From Micrococcus sp. EYE_212 (GTDB lineage Bacteria > Actinomycetota > Actinomycetes > Actinomycetales > Micrococcaceae): a DNA stretch of 53,267 nucleotides. The stretch spans positions 1 through 53,267 of the forward strand of contig NZ_JAHXOZ010000016.1 in NCBI RefSeq assembly GCF_023147585.1. The letters run 5' to 3'. Below are positions 25,417 to 34,422 of the stretch, piece after piece (position 1 is the stretch's first letter; each line of letters begins with the position of its first letter). A program made the translations under genes and the position numbers. The notes beneath the pieces were generated by a model, which was given only the letters and a program-made list of their open reading frames with translations, was not told where the DNA came from and made no database searches.

Positions 25417-28400
25417 TCAGCTGCGGTACCGGATGCCCGACGGCGACGAGTAGAACCCCGCGTCGAGCATCGCCCCGGAGAGGGGCGTCCCGAGGATGGG
25501 CGCGCCGTTGACCTTCTCGAGGCTCAGCCGCTCCGTCCTCCCGGTGCGCAGCGCCCACACGAGCGCCGCCGCGGCGGCCCGCAACTCCGCGGCGTGCTCC
25601 GTGAAGCACAGCAGGGTCTTGCCGCCGCGCTCCATGTACAGCACCAGCCGGCCGCGGATCAGCACGACGACGGCGCCCGCCTTCCGGCCCGGCCGGTGCC
25701 CCGTGGGGACCACCCCGCCCGGGCCCGGCGGCACCGAGGGCCAGTCGAGGGCCGCGCCGTAGGGGTTCGCGGGATCGGTGGCCGCGAGCGCCAGCGCCGG
25801 TGGGTCCGGCTCCTCCGGCCGGGCATGGGGGTTGACGGCCGGGCGGCCGGGCGGCGGTCCGAGCGGGCTGACCCAGCCAGAGGGCGGACCGCCGATCGCG
25901 CCGGGACCGTCCGCGCCGTCGTCGTCCCCGCCCTCCTCCTGCGCGCGCTGGAAGCCGCGCAGCCGGTCCACCACGGCGCCCGTGGAGAACTGGGCGCCGC
26001 CGAGGCCCTCCACGAAGTGGCCGCGGCGCACCTGGCCGGCGTCCTCCATGCGGGTGAGCAGCTGGTACTGCCCCGCGAAGCCGCCGGGCACCTCCTCGGC
26101 CACCACGGAGCCGCGCGTGATCACGCCGTAGCGGTCCAGCAGCAGCTCGGCGGTGGCGTGGGCGCGGACGGTGGGGTCCCGCTCCGCCTCCGGCAGCAGG
26201 GACCAGCGGCCGGCCGCGCGCGCCTGCTCCGCGGCGGAGAGCCCGCCCACGCCGGGGGCGATGCCCGCGCTCGCCGACCCCGCCGCGCCGTCGCCGGCTG
26301 CGAGGCCCGCGTACCGGCCGCGCCCGCGCACCCCCGCCAGCCGACTGCCCAGCCCGCGGCCCGCACCGCCCGTGCGAGCGGTTCGCGCCCGCGGGGACTG
26401 CCTCCCCGTGCGGTGCGCGGTCTTGCCGAGCGAGAGCAGTCCGCGGACGGGGGCGAACGTGTCATTGCCGACCTTGCCCTCCCACACGAGTGCCCACAGG
26501 GCCTCGAGCACCGCGGGGCCACGGACCGGCTCAGCCCCCTGTTCGGCACCGAGGGCCAGCACCCTCTCCACGAGCTGCGGGAAGAACCACGCGCCGCCCG
26601 AGCCGAGCACCGCGAGGATCCGCTCGCGCAGCGCGGCGTCCGCGGGGGCGGGCCCCTGCTGGGCCTCGGGAAGGCGGAGCGTGAGGTCCACGGCGTCGGC
26701 AGGGTGGATCGCCACCCAGCCGTCGTTGCCGGCGGCCTCCGCGGTCCCGGACCACACGTACTCGCCCGTGGAGAGCAGCTCGTCGAGCATCGTGGGCGCG
26801 TAGTCCCGCACGCGCGCCGGCAGCACGAGGGACTCCCACGCGCTCGCGGGCAGGGGCATGCCGGCCAGCTGGTCCAGGGCGACGGCCACGCCGTCCACGC
26901 CCTCGAGCGACGCCGGGGACGGGTGCCCGGGGCGGGGGCGCAGGTGCTGCCAGTCGGCGAGGAACCGGCCGTAGGCGGCCTGCTCCACCGGCTCCACCTC
27001 GGCGCGCAGGGCGGCGAGGGAGCGGCGGCGGATGCGGCGCAGCACCTCGGACTCGCACCACTCGGCGTCCAGGCCCGTCGCGCCGGGCGCGCCGTCCGGG
27101 CGGAACGCGCCGGTGCTGACGCGGCGCTCGGAGGCCAGGCGCTGCAGCACCCCCAGCACGACGGCGCCGCCCAGTCCGAGCGCCGCGCCCGCCTCGGCGG
27201 CCGTGAAGGGCCCGTGGGTGCGGGCGTAGCGGCCCACGAGGTCGCCGAGGGGATCCTCGACCGGCTCCAGGAACGTGACCGGCACGCCCATGGGGATCGG
27301 CACGCCGAGGGCGTCGCGCAGGCGGGCCGCGTCCTCGACCGCCGCGTAGACCTCCCCGCCTTCGCGGCGCAGGCGGAACGCCCGGTTGGCGCGGACGAGC
27401 TCGTCCAGCATCCCGGCGACGGCGGCCTCGTGCGCGGCGGAGTCCGGCTCAGACGCGGGTGTCTCACCGGCGGCCGGCTCAGGGTCCGCCGCCCCTGCCT
27501 CGACCTCCGGCAGCGTCCGCCGCGCCGCCTCCACCACGGTGAGCGGGCCCACGAGCCGCAGCAGGTCAGCGAGGCCTTCGGCCCCGCGCACGCGCCGGTC
27601 CGGGGCGAGCCGCTGCAGCTCCGCCTCGACGCCGGCGATGACGTCCGCGTCCAGGAGCTCCCGCAGCTCCTCCGTGCCGAGCAGCTCGGACAGCAGCGCC
27701 GGATCGAGGGACAGGGCCGCCGCGCGGCGCTCGGCCAGGGGGGAGTCGCCCTCGTAGATGAACTGGGCGACGTACCCGAAGAGGATGGACTGAGCGAAGG
27801 GCGAGGGCGCCGTCGTCGTGACCTCGACCATGCGGATCGCACGCGACGCGAGGCGGGCGGCGACGTCCTTGAGGGCCGGGAGGTCGTAGACGTCCTGGAG
27901 CACCTCGCGGACGGTCTCCAGGATCACCGGGAACTGCGGGAACTTGCGGGCCACGTCCAGCAGCTGGGCGGCGCGCTGGCGCTGCTGCCACAGGGGCGAG
28001 CGCCGGCCGGGGTTGCGGCGGGGGAGCAGCAGGGCGCGGGCGGCGTTCTCGCGGAAGCGGGCGGCGAACAGCGCGGATCCGCCGACCTCCGCCGTGACGA
28101 TCTCGTCCAGCTCCTCCGCCGTGAACTCGAAGAGCTCTGCGCCCGGCGGCTCCGTGTCCATGAGGGGGATGCGCAGGACGATGCCGTCATCGGCGGCCAT
28201 CGCGGCGCCGGAGCCGGTCTCGAGGCCGTAGCGCTGGGCCAGCCGGGCGCCCACCGCGAGCGCCCAGGGCGCGTGGACGGCCATGCCGAAGGGGGAGTGG
28301 AGCACCACGCGCCAGTCGCCGAGCTCGTCCGTGAACCGCTCCACCACGAGGGTCATCTCCGTGGGCAGCGTGCCGGTGGCCTCGCGCTGGTCCTTCAGAT

Positions 28401-30624
28401 AGGCCAGCAGGTTGTCCCGTGCCCAGGGGTCAAGGCCCGCGGCCTCGAGGCGGGCGGGCGCGGACTGCGGGTCCGCGTCCACCTCGCGGCGGAAGCGCCC
28501 GACGGCGTCGCCGAGCTCGGCGGGGCGTCCGGCGGCGTCGCCGCGCCAGAACGGGAGCTTGCCCGGCTGGCCGTAGGCGGGGAGCACCAGCACGCGGTCG
28601 GCGGTGATGTCCACGATCCGCCATGACGTGGCGCCGAGCAGGATCACGTCGCCCACGCGGGACTCGTAGACCATCTCCTCGTCCAGCTCGCCGACGCGGC
28701 GCCCGCCCGAGCGCGCGGAGCCGGCCGAGGACTTCGCCGCGGACTCGCCGGTGTCCCCGTCGGCGGCCGCGCCGTCCCGGCCGCCGCCCGCGCCGGAGGA
28801 GTCCGTGGCCAGGAAGACCCCGAACAGGCCGCGGTCCGGGATGGTGCCGCCGGAGGTGACGGCCAGACGCTGGGCGCCGGGGCGGCCGGAGAGCGTGCCC
28901 TCCTCGCGGTCCCACAGGATGCGCGGGCGCAGCTCGGCGAACTCGTCCGAGGGGTAGCGGCCGGCGAGCAGGTCCAGCACAGACTCGTAGGCCGAGTGCG
29001 GCAGGGCCGAGAACGGGGCGGAGCGGCGCACGAGGTCGAACCAGGCCTCGGCCTCCACGTCCTCGATCGCGACGGCGGCCACCGTCTGCTGGGCCAGGAT
29101 GTCCAGCGGGTTGGCGGGGACGCGCAGGGACTCGATGCACCCGGCCACCATGCGTTCGGCGACCACGGCGGTGTCGACGAGGTCCCCGCGGTGCTTGGGG
29201 AAGAACACGCCGCGGGAGACCTCTCCCACCTGGTGGCCCGCGCGGCCCACGCGCTGCAGGCCCGAGGCCACCGACGGCGGCGACTCCACCTGGATCACCT
29301 GGTCCACCGCGCCCATGTCGATGCCGAGCTCGAGCGAGCTCGTGGCCACGACGCAGCGGATCTGCCCGGTCTTCAGCGCCTCCTCCACGATGGCGCGCTG
29401 CTCCTTGGAGACGGAGCCGTGGTGGGCGCGGGCGAAGTCGGAGACCGTCCCCGAGCCGGTGCCGGTCTGCCCGGCCACCTGGGCGGGTCCGTGGACCGGG
29501 GTGCGCGGCGTCGCGGGGGCCGCGTCCCGCTGCGCCAGCCATCCGGCGACGACGTCGCCCGCCTGGGCCGGCTCGCGGAAGCCCGGGACGGCGTCGGGCA
29601 GGTCCGCGGCGGCGGCCGCCTCCTGGCGGGCCTCCCAGATCTCGTTGAGGCGACCCGTGAGACGTTCGGCGAGGCGGCGGGAGTTGGCGAACACCAGGGT
29701 GGAGCGGCGCTCGGACACCAGGTCCACGATCCGCTCCTCCACGTGCGGCCAGATGGAGCCGCCCATCGCCGCGCCCCCGTCGGCCCCGCCCGGGGCGCCC
29801 GCCGGAGAGGATCCCGGACCCGTGTCCTGGGCACCCGAGGGGGCGGAGAGGTCGGTCATGTCCGGGATGGGGACGCTCACCGCGAGGTCCCACTGCTTGG
29901 CCGAGGCGGGCCGCACGATGGTGACCGGCTGCACGCCGCCGAGGAAGCGGGCGACCTCGGAGGCCGGCTCCACCGTGGCGGAGAGGCCGATGCGCTGCAC
30001 GGGCCTCTCGAGCAGCGCATCGAGGCGCTCGAGGGACACGGCCAGGTGGGCGCCGCGCTTCGTGCCGGCGACGGCGTGCACCTCGTCCACGATCACGGTG
30101 CGCACGCCGGCCAGGGCCGAGCGACCCTTCGAGGTGAGCATCAGGAAGAGGGACTCGGGCGTAGTGATGAGGATGTCCGGCGGGTCCTGCAGCAGACGGC
30201 GCCGCTCTGCCGCGGGGGTGTCCCCGGACCGCACGCCCACGCGCACCTGCGGCACTGCCCGGCCGAGGGTGCGTGCGGTCTGCGTGATGCCGATCAGCGG
30301 GGCACGCAGGTTGCGCTCCACGTCCACGCCGAGCGCCTTGAGCGGGGAGATGTAGAGGACGCGGGTGGCGGAGACCTCCGGGTCCGCGGGCTCGCGCACG
30401 AACGAGTCCAGCGCCCAGAGGAAGGAGGAGAGGGTCTTGCCGGAGCCCGTCGGGGCGATCACGAGGGCGTGGCGGCCCGAGGAGATCGCGTCCCACGCGC
30501 CCACCTGCGCCGGCGTCGGCCCCTCGAAGGCACCCGTGAACCACGCGCGGGTGGGCTCGCTGAAGCGGGAGAGGACGGCGGCGGTGCTCGGGGCGGGCGT
30601 CCCGGCCCCCTCGGTGCCGCTCAT
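25417..30624 (-). CDS. lhr: Giant ATP-dependent helicase of the Lhr family, 1735 aa
   Basis: Lhr proteins are superfamily-2 3'-5' DNA/RNA helicases with a roughly 850-residue core plus a long C-terminal extension. Here the core has Q/Walker A at residues 56-65 (IAPTGSGKTLSSFL, K63), DEVH in TVIVDEVHAVAGTKRGAHL, SAT in IGLSATVEP, motif IV/V in TLVFANSRRLAERLTGRLNE and CVVATSSLELGIDMG, and VI in GLQRVGRAGHQVGEVSRG. Winged-helix and specificity segments follow (LEKE-poor region DQREATGTLPTEMTLVVERF, HSPFGMAVHAPWALAVG). Residues 400-470 and 790-840 contain Gly/Ala/Asp-rich inserts. The ATG overlaps the rlmH stop as ATGA. The C-terminal approximately 800 residues match the Lhr-CTD layout and end QRYRS-like near PILGTPLSGAMLDAGFYSSP. 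DNA-repair use is typical. Confidence 0.93.
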   Translation of the reverse strand: MSGTEGAGTPAPSTAAVLSRFSEPTRAWFTGAFEGPTPAQVGAWDAISSGRHALVIAPTGSGKTLSSFLWALDSFVREPADPEVSATRVLYISPLKALGVDVERNLRAPLIGITQTARTLGRAVPQVRVGVRSGDTPAAERRRLLQDPPDILITTPESLFLMLTSKGRSALAGVRTVIVDEVHAVAGTKRGAHLAVSLERLDALLERPVQRIGLSATVEPASEVARFLGGVQPVTIVRPASAKQWDLAVSVPIPDMTDLSAPSGAQDTGPGSSPAGAPGGADGGAAMGGSIWPHVEERIVDLVSERRSTLVFANSRRLAERLTGRLNEIWEARQEAAAAADLPDAVPGFREPAQAGDVVAGWLAQRDAAPATPRTPVHGPAQVAGQTGTGSGTVSDFARAHHGSVSKEQRAIVEEALKTGQIRCVVATSSLELGIDMGAVDQVIQVESPPSVASGLQRVGRAGHQVGEVSRGVFFPKHRGDLVDTAVVAERMVAGCIESLRVPANPLDILAQQTVAAVAIEDVEAEAWFDLVRRSAPFSALPHSAYESVLDLLAGRYPSDEFAELRPRILWDREEGTLSGRPGAQRLAVTSGGTIPDRGLFGVFLATDSSGAGGGRDGAAADGDTGESAAKSSAGSARSGGRRVGELDEEMVYESRVGDVILLGATSWRIVDITADRVLVLPAYGQPGKLPFWRGDAAGRPAELGDAVGRFRREVDADPQSAPARLEAAGLDPWARDNLLAYLKDQREATGTLPTEMTLVVERFTDELGDWRVVLHSPFGMAVHAPWALAVGARLAQRYGLETGSGAAMAADDGIVLRIPLMDTEPPGAELFEFTAEELDEIVTAEVGGSALFAARFRENAARALLLPRRNPGRRSPLWQQRQRAAQLLDVARKFPQFPVILETVREVLQDVYDLPALKDVAARLASRAIRMVEVTTTAPSPFAQSILFGYVAQFIYEGDSPLAERRAAALSLDPALLSELLGTEELRELLDADVIAGVEAELQRLAPDRRVRGAEGLADLLRLVGPLTVVEAARRTLPEVEAGAADPEPAAGETPASEPDSAAHEAAVAGMLDELVRANRAFRLRREGGEVYAAVEDAARLRDALGVPIPMGVPVTFLEPVEDPLGDLVGRYARTHGPFTAAEAGAALGLGGAVVLGVLQRLASERRVSTGAFRPDGAPGATGLDAEWCESEVLRRIRRRSLAALRAEVEPVEQAAYGRFLADWQHLRPRPGHPSPASLEGVDGVAVALDQLAGMPLPASAWESLVLPARVRDYAPTMLDELLSTGEYVWSGTAEAAGNDGWVAIHPADAVDLTLRLPEAQQGPAPADAALRERILAVLGSGGAWFFPQLVERVLALGAEQGAEPVRGPAVLEALWALVWEGKVGNDTFAPVRGLLSLGKTAHRTGRQSPRARTARTGGAGRGLGSRLAGVRGRGRYAGLAAGDGAAGSASAGIAPGVGGLSAAEQARAAGRWSLLPEAERDPTVRAHATAELLLDRYGVITRGSVVAEEVPGGFAGQYQLLTRMEDAGQVRRGHFVEGLGGAQFSTGAVVDRLRGFQRAQEEGGDDDGADGPGAIGGPPSGWVSPLGPPPGRPAVNPHARPEEPDPPALALAATDPANPYGAALDWPSVPPGPGGVVPTGHRPGRKAGAVVVLIRGRLVLYMERGGKTLLCFTEHAAELRAAAAALVWALRTGRTERLSLEKVNGAPILGTPLSGAMLDAGFYSSPSGIRYRS

Positions 30625-31079
30625 GCGTGGTGGTACGGCCGGCCGGCGGAGATCTCCTGCGCGCGGTAGACCTGCTCTGCCAGGATGAGGCGCACGAGCT
30701 GGTGCGGGAAGACGAGGCCGGAGAGGGACCACACGCGGTCGGACCGCGCGTGGACGCGCTGGTCCACCCCGTACGCGCCGCCGATCACGAGCGTGACGGG
30801 TGCGCCGACGTCGAACTGCGCCCGCAGGTGCCGGGCCAGGCCGGGGGAGTCGAAGCCATTGCCGCGCTCGTCCAGGAGGATCATGTGCTCGTCCCCGCCG
30901 ACCTTGGCCAGGATGCGGTCCGACTCCTCGGTCCGGGCCGCGTCCTCCTGCCGCGCGGAGTGGGGGAGGAGCTGCCACGTGAGGTCGTAGGGCCTCTTGA
31001 GGCGCCGCTCGTAGCGTGCGATCCCGTCCGAGACCCACGCTTCATGCTTCTTGCCGACGGCGAGCACCTTCACTGACAT
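30621..31079 (-). CDS. rlmH: 23S rRNA pseudouridine(1915) N3-methyltransferase, 152 aa
   Basis: The SPOUT methyltransferase pattern is complete: MSVKVLAVGKKHEAWVSDGI at the start, HMILLDERGNGFDSPGLARH, LVIGGAYGVDQRVHARSDRV and SLSGLVFPHQLVRLILAEQV with YRAQEISAGRPYHHA at the end. The HQL.R..L.EQ.YRA....G..YH. tail is diagnostic. The start at 31079 is supported by family length and a CATCAT seven bases upstream. Alternatives further up would add nonconserved residues. It is coupled by ATGA to the giant helicase downstream, an unusual but recurrent pairing of rRNA modification with a nucleic-acid helicase. Confidence 0.95.
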   Translation of the reverse strand: MSVKVLAVGKKHEAWVSDGIARYERRLKRPYDLTWQLLPHSARQEDAARTEESDRILAKVGGDEHMILLDERGNGFDSPGLARHLRAQFDVGAPVTLVIGGAYGVDQRVHARSDRVWSLSGLVFPHQLVRLILAEQVYRAQEISAGRPYHHA

Positions 31080-31146
31080 GGGGTCCATGATGGCACCGGG
31101 GCCGGACGCGCCAGGCACCCGACCCCGGTCGTACGACCCGGTGACG

Positions 31147-31665
31147 TCAGTCGACGCGCTGCGTGACCTTCGCCCGCTCGCCGGGTGTGCCGCCCCTGCG
31201 GGCCAGGAACATCAGGACGCCGGCGGCAGCGAGCGCGAGGCCGGCCAGGCCCATGAGCACCAGGCCGATGCCGGGGCTGGCGCCGTGGCCGGCCACCCTC
31301 CCGATGTTCGCGAAGCCGTCCACCATCAGGAACAGGCCGGTGAGGACAGCCAGGACGCCGGCGGCGATGCGCGCCCACGCCGCTGAGACCAGGAAGGCCG
31401 CCACGCACAGGGCGATGGTGAGCAGCAGCAGGGCCAGGATGATCCCGGCCTCGTCCGCGCTCGCCTCCAGGAAGCTCTGGCTGATCCGGCCGCCGAAGAG
31501 GCTCACGCTCGCGGCCGGCAGGAAGAGGGCGAGCAGGGACACGAGGGCGGAGGCGACCGCTGCGAGCGGCGCCCACGGGTAGCGCAGGTGAGGGGCACGG
31601 CGGTCCAGGGATGAGGCGTTCGCCGGCGGGGTGGGGCCCGCGGCGGGATCGGTGGTGGGGGACAA
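31147..31665 (-). CDS. Unknown integral membrane protein, 172 aa
   Basis: Four hydrophobic segments are visible: LAAVASALVSLLALFLPAAS, IILALLLLTIALCVAAFLVS, AAGVLAVLTGLFLMVDGF and GLVLMGLAGLALAAAGVLMF, with a basic C-terminal tail (RRGGTPGERAKVTQR). The TTG at 31665 is chosen because GGAGG lies seven bases upstream. The ORF stays open to 31767 in a Pro/Arg-rich extension that looks noncoding. The function is unknown. It stands alone between rlmH and the tRNA-Ser terminator. Confidence 0.65.
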   Translation of the reverse strand: MSPTTDPAAGPTPPANASSLDRRAPHLRYPWAPLAAVASALVSLLALFLPAASVSLFGGRISQSFLEASADEAGIILALLLLTIALCVAAFLVSAAWARIAAGVLAVLTGLFLMVDGFANIGRVAGHGASPGIGLVLMGLAGLALAAAGVLMFLARRGGTPGERAKVTQRVD

Positions 31666-31770
31666 GGGGGGCCTCCAGGGCGGTGAGGGAGCGGCGGTGA
31701 CGCCGCGCACTCTAGTGGAGGGCGGGGAACGGCCCGTGAACAGTCTGTGCGCCCGATGTGGGTGCATGAC

Positions 31771-31814
31771 GAAGGCCCCGGTCAGCGCAGGATCACGCGG
31801 GACTCGGGGCCTTC
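31771..31814 (-). terminator. Terminator downstream of tRNA-Ser
   Basis: GAAGGCCCCG (31771-31780) pairs with CGGGGCCTTC (31805-31814) across a 24-base loop that can form an inner stem; it lies five bases past the tRNA CCA end on the minus strand. Confidence 0.7.
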
Positions 31815-31819
31815 ACATC

Positions 31820-31910
31820 TGGCGGTGACGGTGGGATTTGAACCCACGGTACGGGGTTACCGTACACAGCATTTCGAGTGCTGCACCTTCGGCCGCTCGG
31901 ACACGTCACC
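31820..31910 (-). tRNA. tRNA-Ser, anticodon CGA
   Basis: The acceptor GGTGACG (5' end at 31910) pairs with CGTCACC, followed by G and an encoded CCA (31822-31820). The anticodon loop CTCGAAA gives CGA. The TGTACGGTAACCCCGTAC segment is the long variable arm expected of tRNA-Ser, and GGTTCAAATCC is the T loop. It reads serine codon UCG, frequent in this high-GC genome. Confidence 0.95.
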
Positions 31911-31920
31911 AGACTGGGAC

Positions 31921-31950
31921 ACTCTACCCGAGCGGCCGCGACGCGCCCAA
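31921..31950 (-). promoter_or_regulatory. Promoter of tRNA-Ser
   Basis: On the minus strand TTGGGC (31950-31945) and TAGAGT (31926-31921) are separated by 18 bases, and the -10 ends ten bases before the tRNA 5' end. Confidence 0.6.
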
Positions 31951-32008
31951 ACCGGCCGCGGGCCGTCGTCGTCGTCGGCCCCGGAGCCGGCCGTGCCCGG
32001 CCATCCGC

Positions 32009-32524
32009 TCATTCCCGGTGCGCGGCGAAGAACCCGCGCAGCAGGGCGGCGGACTCCGCGGCGCGGACGCCGCCGCGCACCTGCACCGTGTGGTTGAAGC
32101 GCGGGTCCCGCACCACGTCCAGCACGGAGCCGCACGCGCCCGCCTTGGGATCCCATGCCCCGAACACGACGCGCGGGACGCGGGCGAGCAGCAAGGCCCC
32201 CGCGCACATGGGGCAGGGCTCGAGGGTGACCACGAGGGTGGAGTCGGTGAGGCGCCACCCGTCGCCGCCGCCCGAGGCCGCCAGGGCCTCGGCCGCGCGG
32301 CGCAGCGCCAGGACCTCGGCGTGGGCGGTGGGGTCGTGGTGCTGCTCGCGCTCGTTGCCCCCCGCCGCGAGGACGGTCCCGTCCCCGGCCACGAGGACCG
32401 CGCCGATCGGGACGTCTCCGGCCTCGCCGGCGGCGCGGGCGACCCCGAGGGCCAGGCCCATCCAGGCGTGCTCCTGCGCAGAGGTGGGCGCGGGGGCAGA
32501 CACGGAGGACACGGAGGAGGGCAC
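32009..32524 (-). CDS. tadA: tRNA-specific adenosine deaminase, 171 aa
   Basis: It deaminates A34 of tRNA-Arg(ACG) to inosine; the matching tRNA lies 2.5 kb away. The zinc site is H68-A-E70 (PTAHAEVLALRRA) with C104 and C107 (LEPCPMCAGALLLARVPRVV). The C-terminal GSVLDVVRDPRFNHTVQVRG and RAAESAALLRGFFAAHRE are typical. GTG 32524 is chosen because TACGCT lies six bases upstream (32531-32536). Upstream in-frame codons exist, but they would place the start inside the divergent upp promoter. It is a stand-alone gene, divergent from upp. Confidence 0.93.
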   Translation of the reverse strand: MPSSVSSVSAPAPTSAQEHAWMGLALGVARAAGEAGDVPIGAVLVAGDGTVLAAGGNEREQHHDPTAHAEVLALRRAAEALAASGGGDGWRLTDSTLVVTLEPCPMCAGALLLARVPRVVFGAWDPKAGACGSVLDVVRDPRFNHTVQVRGGVRAAESAALLRGFFAAHRE

Positions 32525-32530
32525 GGCTCC

Positions 32531-32552
32531 AGCGTACGGGGGACGGTAGCGT
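32531..32552. promoter_or_regulatory. Overlapping divergent promoters of tadA and upp
   Basis: The minus-strand -10 TACGCT (32536-32531) is six bases from the tadA GTG. The plus-strand -10 TAGCGT (32547-32552) is six bases from the upp ATG. Only ten bases separate the two, so the polymerase footprints overlap completely and use should be mutually exclusive. Confidence 0.55.
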
Positions 32553-32558
32553 GGGAGC

Positions 32559-33194
32559 ATGCGCGTTCACGTCGTCGACCACCCCCTCGTCGCCCACAAG
32601 CTCACCGTCCTGCGGAAGCGGGAGACCCCCTCGATGATCTTCCGCCAGCTCACCGAGGAGCTGGTGATGCTCCTGGGCTATGAGGCGACGCGCGACGTCG
32701 CGGTGGAGCCCGTGACGATCGAGACGCCCGTGACCACGACGACGGGCACCCGCCTGGCCCGCCCGCGTCCCCTCGTGGTGCCCATCCTGCGCGCGGGCCT
32801 CGGCATGCTTGAGGGCATGGTCAAGATGGCGCCCTCCGCGGAGGTCGGCTTCCTGGGCATGGCGCGCAACGAGGAGACCCTCGACATCGTCACGTACGCC
32901 GAGCGCCTGCCCGCCGACCTGACCGGACGCCACGTCTTCCTCCTGGACCCGATGCTCGCCACGGGCGGGACCCTGGTCGAGGCCATCCGCTTCCTCTACG
33001 AGCGCGGTGCGGCACGGGTGACATGCCTCTGCCTGCTTGCGGCGCCGGAGGGCATCGCGCGTCTCGAGGAGTCCCTGGGCGACATGGAGGTGGACCTCTA
33101 CCTCGCGGCCCTCGACGAACGGCTCAACGAGCGCTCTTACATCGTCCCGGGACTCGGCGACGCGGGAGACCGCCTCTACGGCCTGGCCGAGTGA
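32559..33194 (+). CDS. upp: Uracil phosphoribosyltransferase, 211 aa
   Basis: It converts uracil and PRPP to UMP in pyrimidine salvage. The full-length family match includes [59 protein letters not shown], the PRPP loop at about 130-138 ([16 protein letters not shown]) and [18 protein letters not shown] at the C-terminus. TAGCGT six bases before the ATG fits a leaderless mRNA, although GGGAGC is also adjacent. A strong terminator follows 41 bases after the stop. Confidence 0.97.
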   Translation: MRVHVVDHPLVAHKLTVLRKRETPSMIFRQLTEELVMLLGYEATRDVAVEPVTIETPVTTTTGTRLARPRPLVVPILRAGLGMLEGMVKMAPSAEVGFLGMARNEETLDIVTYAERLPADLTGRHVFLLDPMLATGGTLVEAIRFLYERGAARVTCLCLLAAPEGIARLEESLGDMEVDLYLAALDERLNERSYIVPGLGDAGDRLYGLAE

Positions 33195-33235
33195 ACCGGC
33201 TGCACCGCCGGTCCCGGCGCTGCAGCCCGCTCCCC

Positions 33236-33261
33236 GAGACCCCCGCTCCGGCGGGGGTCTC
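33236..33261 (+). terminator. Terminator of upp
   Basis: GAGACCCCCGC (33236-33246), loop TCCG, GCGGGGGTCTC (33251-33261) is a perfect 11-base stem followed by GTGCTTTCG. Confidence 0.88.
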
Positions 33262-33614
33262 GTGCTTTCGGTGACCACCATGTCGAATGTGTCGTCCACC
33301 AGATGGACGGGCGGGGGGCGACGTCGGAGGCAACCCGACGTGGGCGATCTGAACTGGGAGCCGGCTGGGAGAAGATGCGGCATACATATGCGATGCCCTC
33401 GATGGGGGCGGCGTCGGGTCGAAAATGACACGGCGGGGTTATGCAGGGCGACGAATGGTGATCTCAGACACAAATGGATCCAGAGCGTCCGATATGCGAG
33501 ACGAATCAATCAGTGTTACTTGCCAGATCGCCGGGCGACGTCACATAGTCGTCATATGACGATCCCGCCCGCGTTCTCGCGAGCAGGCGGGGAACCGACT
33601 GAGGAGTGACGGTC
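33262..33614 (+). promoter_or_regulatory. Long, relatively A/T-rich leader upstream of the winged-helix regulator
   Basis: This 350-base region has no credible gene, and from about 33420 it drops to roughly 55% G+C, well below the window. It contains the imperfect palindrome GCATACATATGC near 33380, the perfect palindrome TCGTCATATGACGA (33549-33562), and a hairpin TCCCGCC/GGCGGGG (about 33563-33592) just before the GAGGAG ribosome site. This looks like a heavily regulated 5' region, possibly with autoregulation. Confidence 0.5.
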
Positions 33615-34412
33615 ATGAGTGAGTCCGCCGGATACGTGCATGTCTCGGTGCGCAACGCGCAGCGCCGGACCCCGGGCCACCGGGTGCGGGGCGCGGCAGG
33701 CCGCGGCGACCTCCGCCTCGCCGGGACGCCCGCGCCGGGCCCGCTCCCCGCACAGACCGATCCGACTCCCGTGCTCGCGCCCAACGGCGTCCCCGGTCCC
33801 CAGGCGGTGGCCCGGGAGAACGAGGCCCGCGGCTTCGTGATCTACGTGGGCATGGACGAGCTCGCGGCCTCGGCCGCCGGCACCTCGCTCACCCGCCTCG
33901 CCAACGAGCTGCGCCACTACGTCGAGTCGCTCGTCCCGGGCTCCCAGTCCCACGCCGCCGTCGCCCTGGCCCCGGCCGGCGCCGAGGGCGACGACCTCGA
34001 GGTGGTCCGCCAGGTGCTGGGCGACCCCACCGTGCAGGGCGCCTTGCGCCCCGACCTGGCCCAGGCGCCCGCCCCGGTGTCCACGCGGCAGCCCGGCGTG
34101 CTGATCGACCTGTCCCGTCGCGAGGTGCAGCTGGACGGGGAGCCGCTGAACCTCACGTTCAAGGAGTTCGAGCTGCTCAACTACCTCGTGGAGAATGGGG
34201 AGCGCACGGTGGGCCGCGACGAGCTGCTCGAGGCGCTGTGGCGCACCTCGGACGAGGTCCCCAACGAGCGCACGATCGACGTCCACATCCGCCGCCTCCG
34301 CGCCAAGCTCGGCCGCCTGGCCAACACCGTGCGCACCGTGCGCGGCCAGGGCTACCGCTTCTACCGGCACCCCGAGGTCGTCGTGTGGGCCGCTCCCGAG
34401 TACTCCATCTGA
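33615..34412 (+). CDS. Winged-helix (OmpR/PhoB-type) transcriptional regulator without receiver domain, 265 aa
   Basis: The C-terminal 100 residues are a clear OmpR-type DNA-binding domain: REVQLDGEPLNLTFKEFELL, NYLVENGERTVGRDELLEAL, NERTIDVHIRRLRAKLGRLA, NTVRTVRGQGYRFYRHPEV. There is no phospho-acceptor receiver domain. The N-terminal 130 residues instead have a disordered start and then RGFVIYVGMDELAASAAGTS, LTRLANELRHYVESLVPGSQ and SHAAVALAPAGAEGDDLEVV, an alpha/beta unit I cannot name. GAGGAG lies eight bases before ATG 33615. Downstream, 10 bases away, is a SixA-like phosphohistidine phosphatase. The long upstream palindrome-rich region suggests autoregulation. Confidence 0.85.
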   Translation: MSESAGYVHVSVRNAQRRTPGHRVRGAAGRGDLRLAGTPAPGPLPAQTDPTPVLAPNGVPGPQAVARENEARGFVIYVGMDELAASAAGTSLTRLANELRHYVESLVPGSQSHAAVALAPAGAEGDDLEVVRQVLGDPTVQGALRPDLAQAPAPVSTRQPGVLIDLSRREVQLDGEPLNLTFKEFELLNYLVENGERTVGRDELLEALWRTSDEVPNERTIDVHIRRLRAKLGRLANTVRTVRGQGYRFYRHPEVVVWAAPEYSI

Positions 34413-34422
34413 CCGCGGCGCC

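Noticed and set aside
25327-28626. 1099-codon plus-strand open frame antisense to lhr
   Set aside because: Arg/Gly/Ala-rich shadow with no domain; the minus strand carries the helicase motifs in order.
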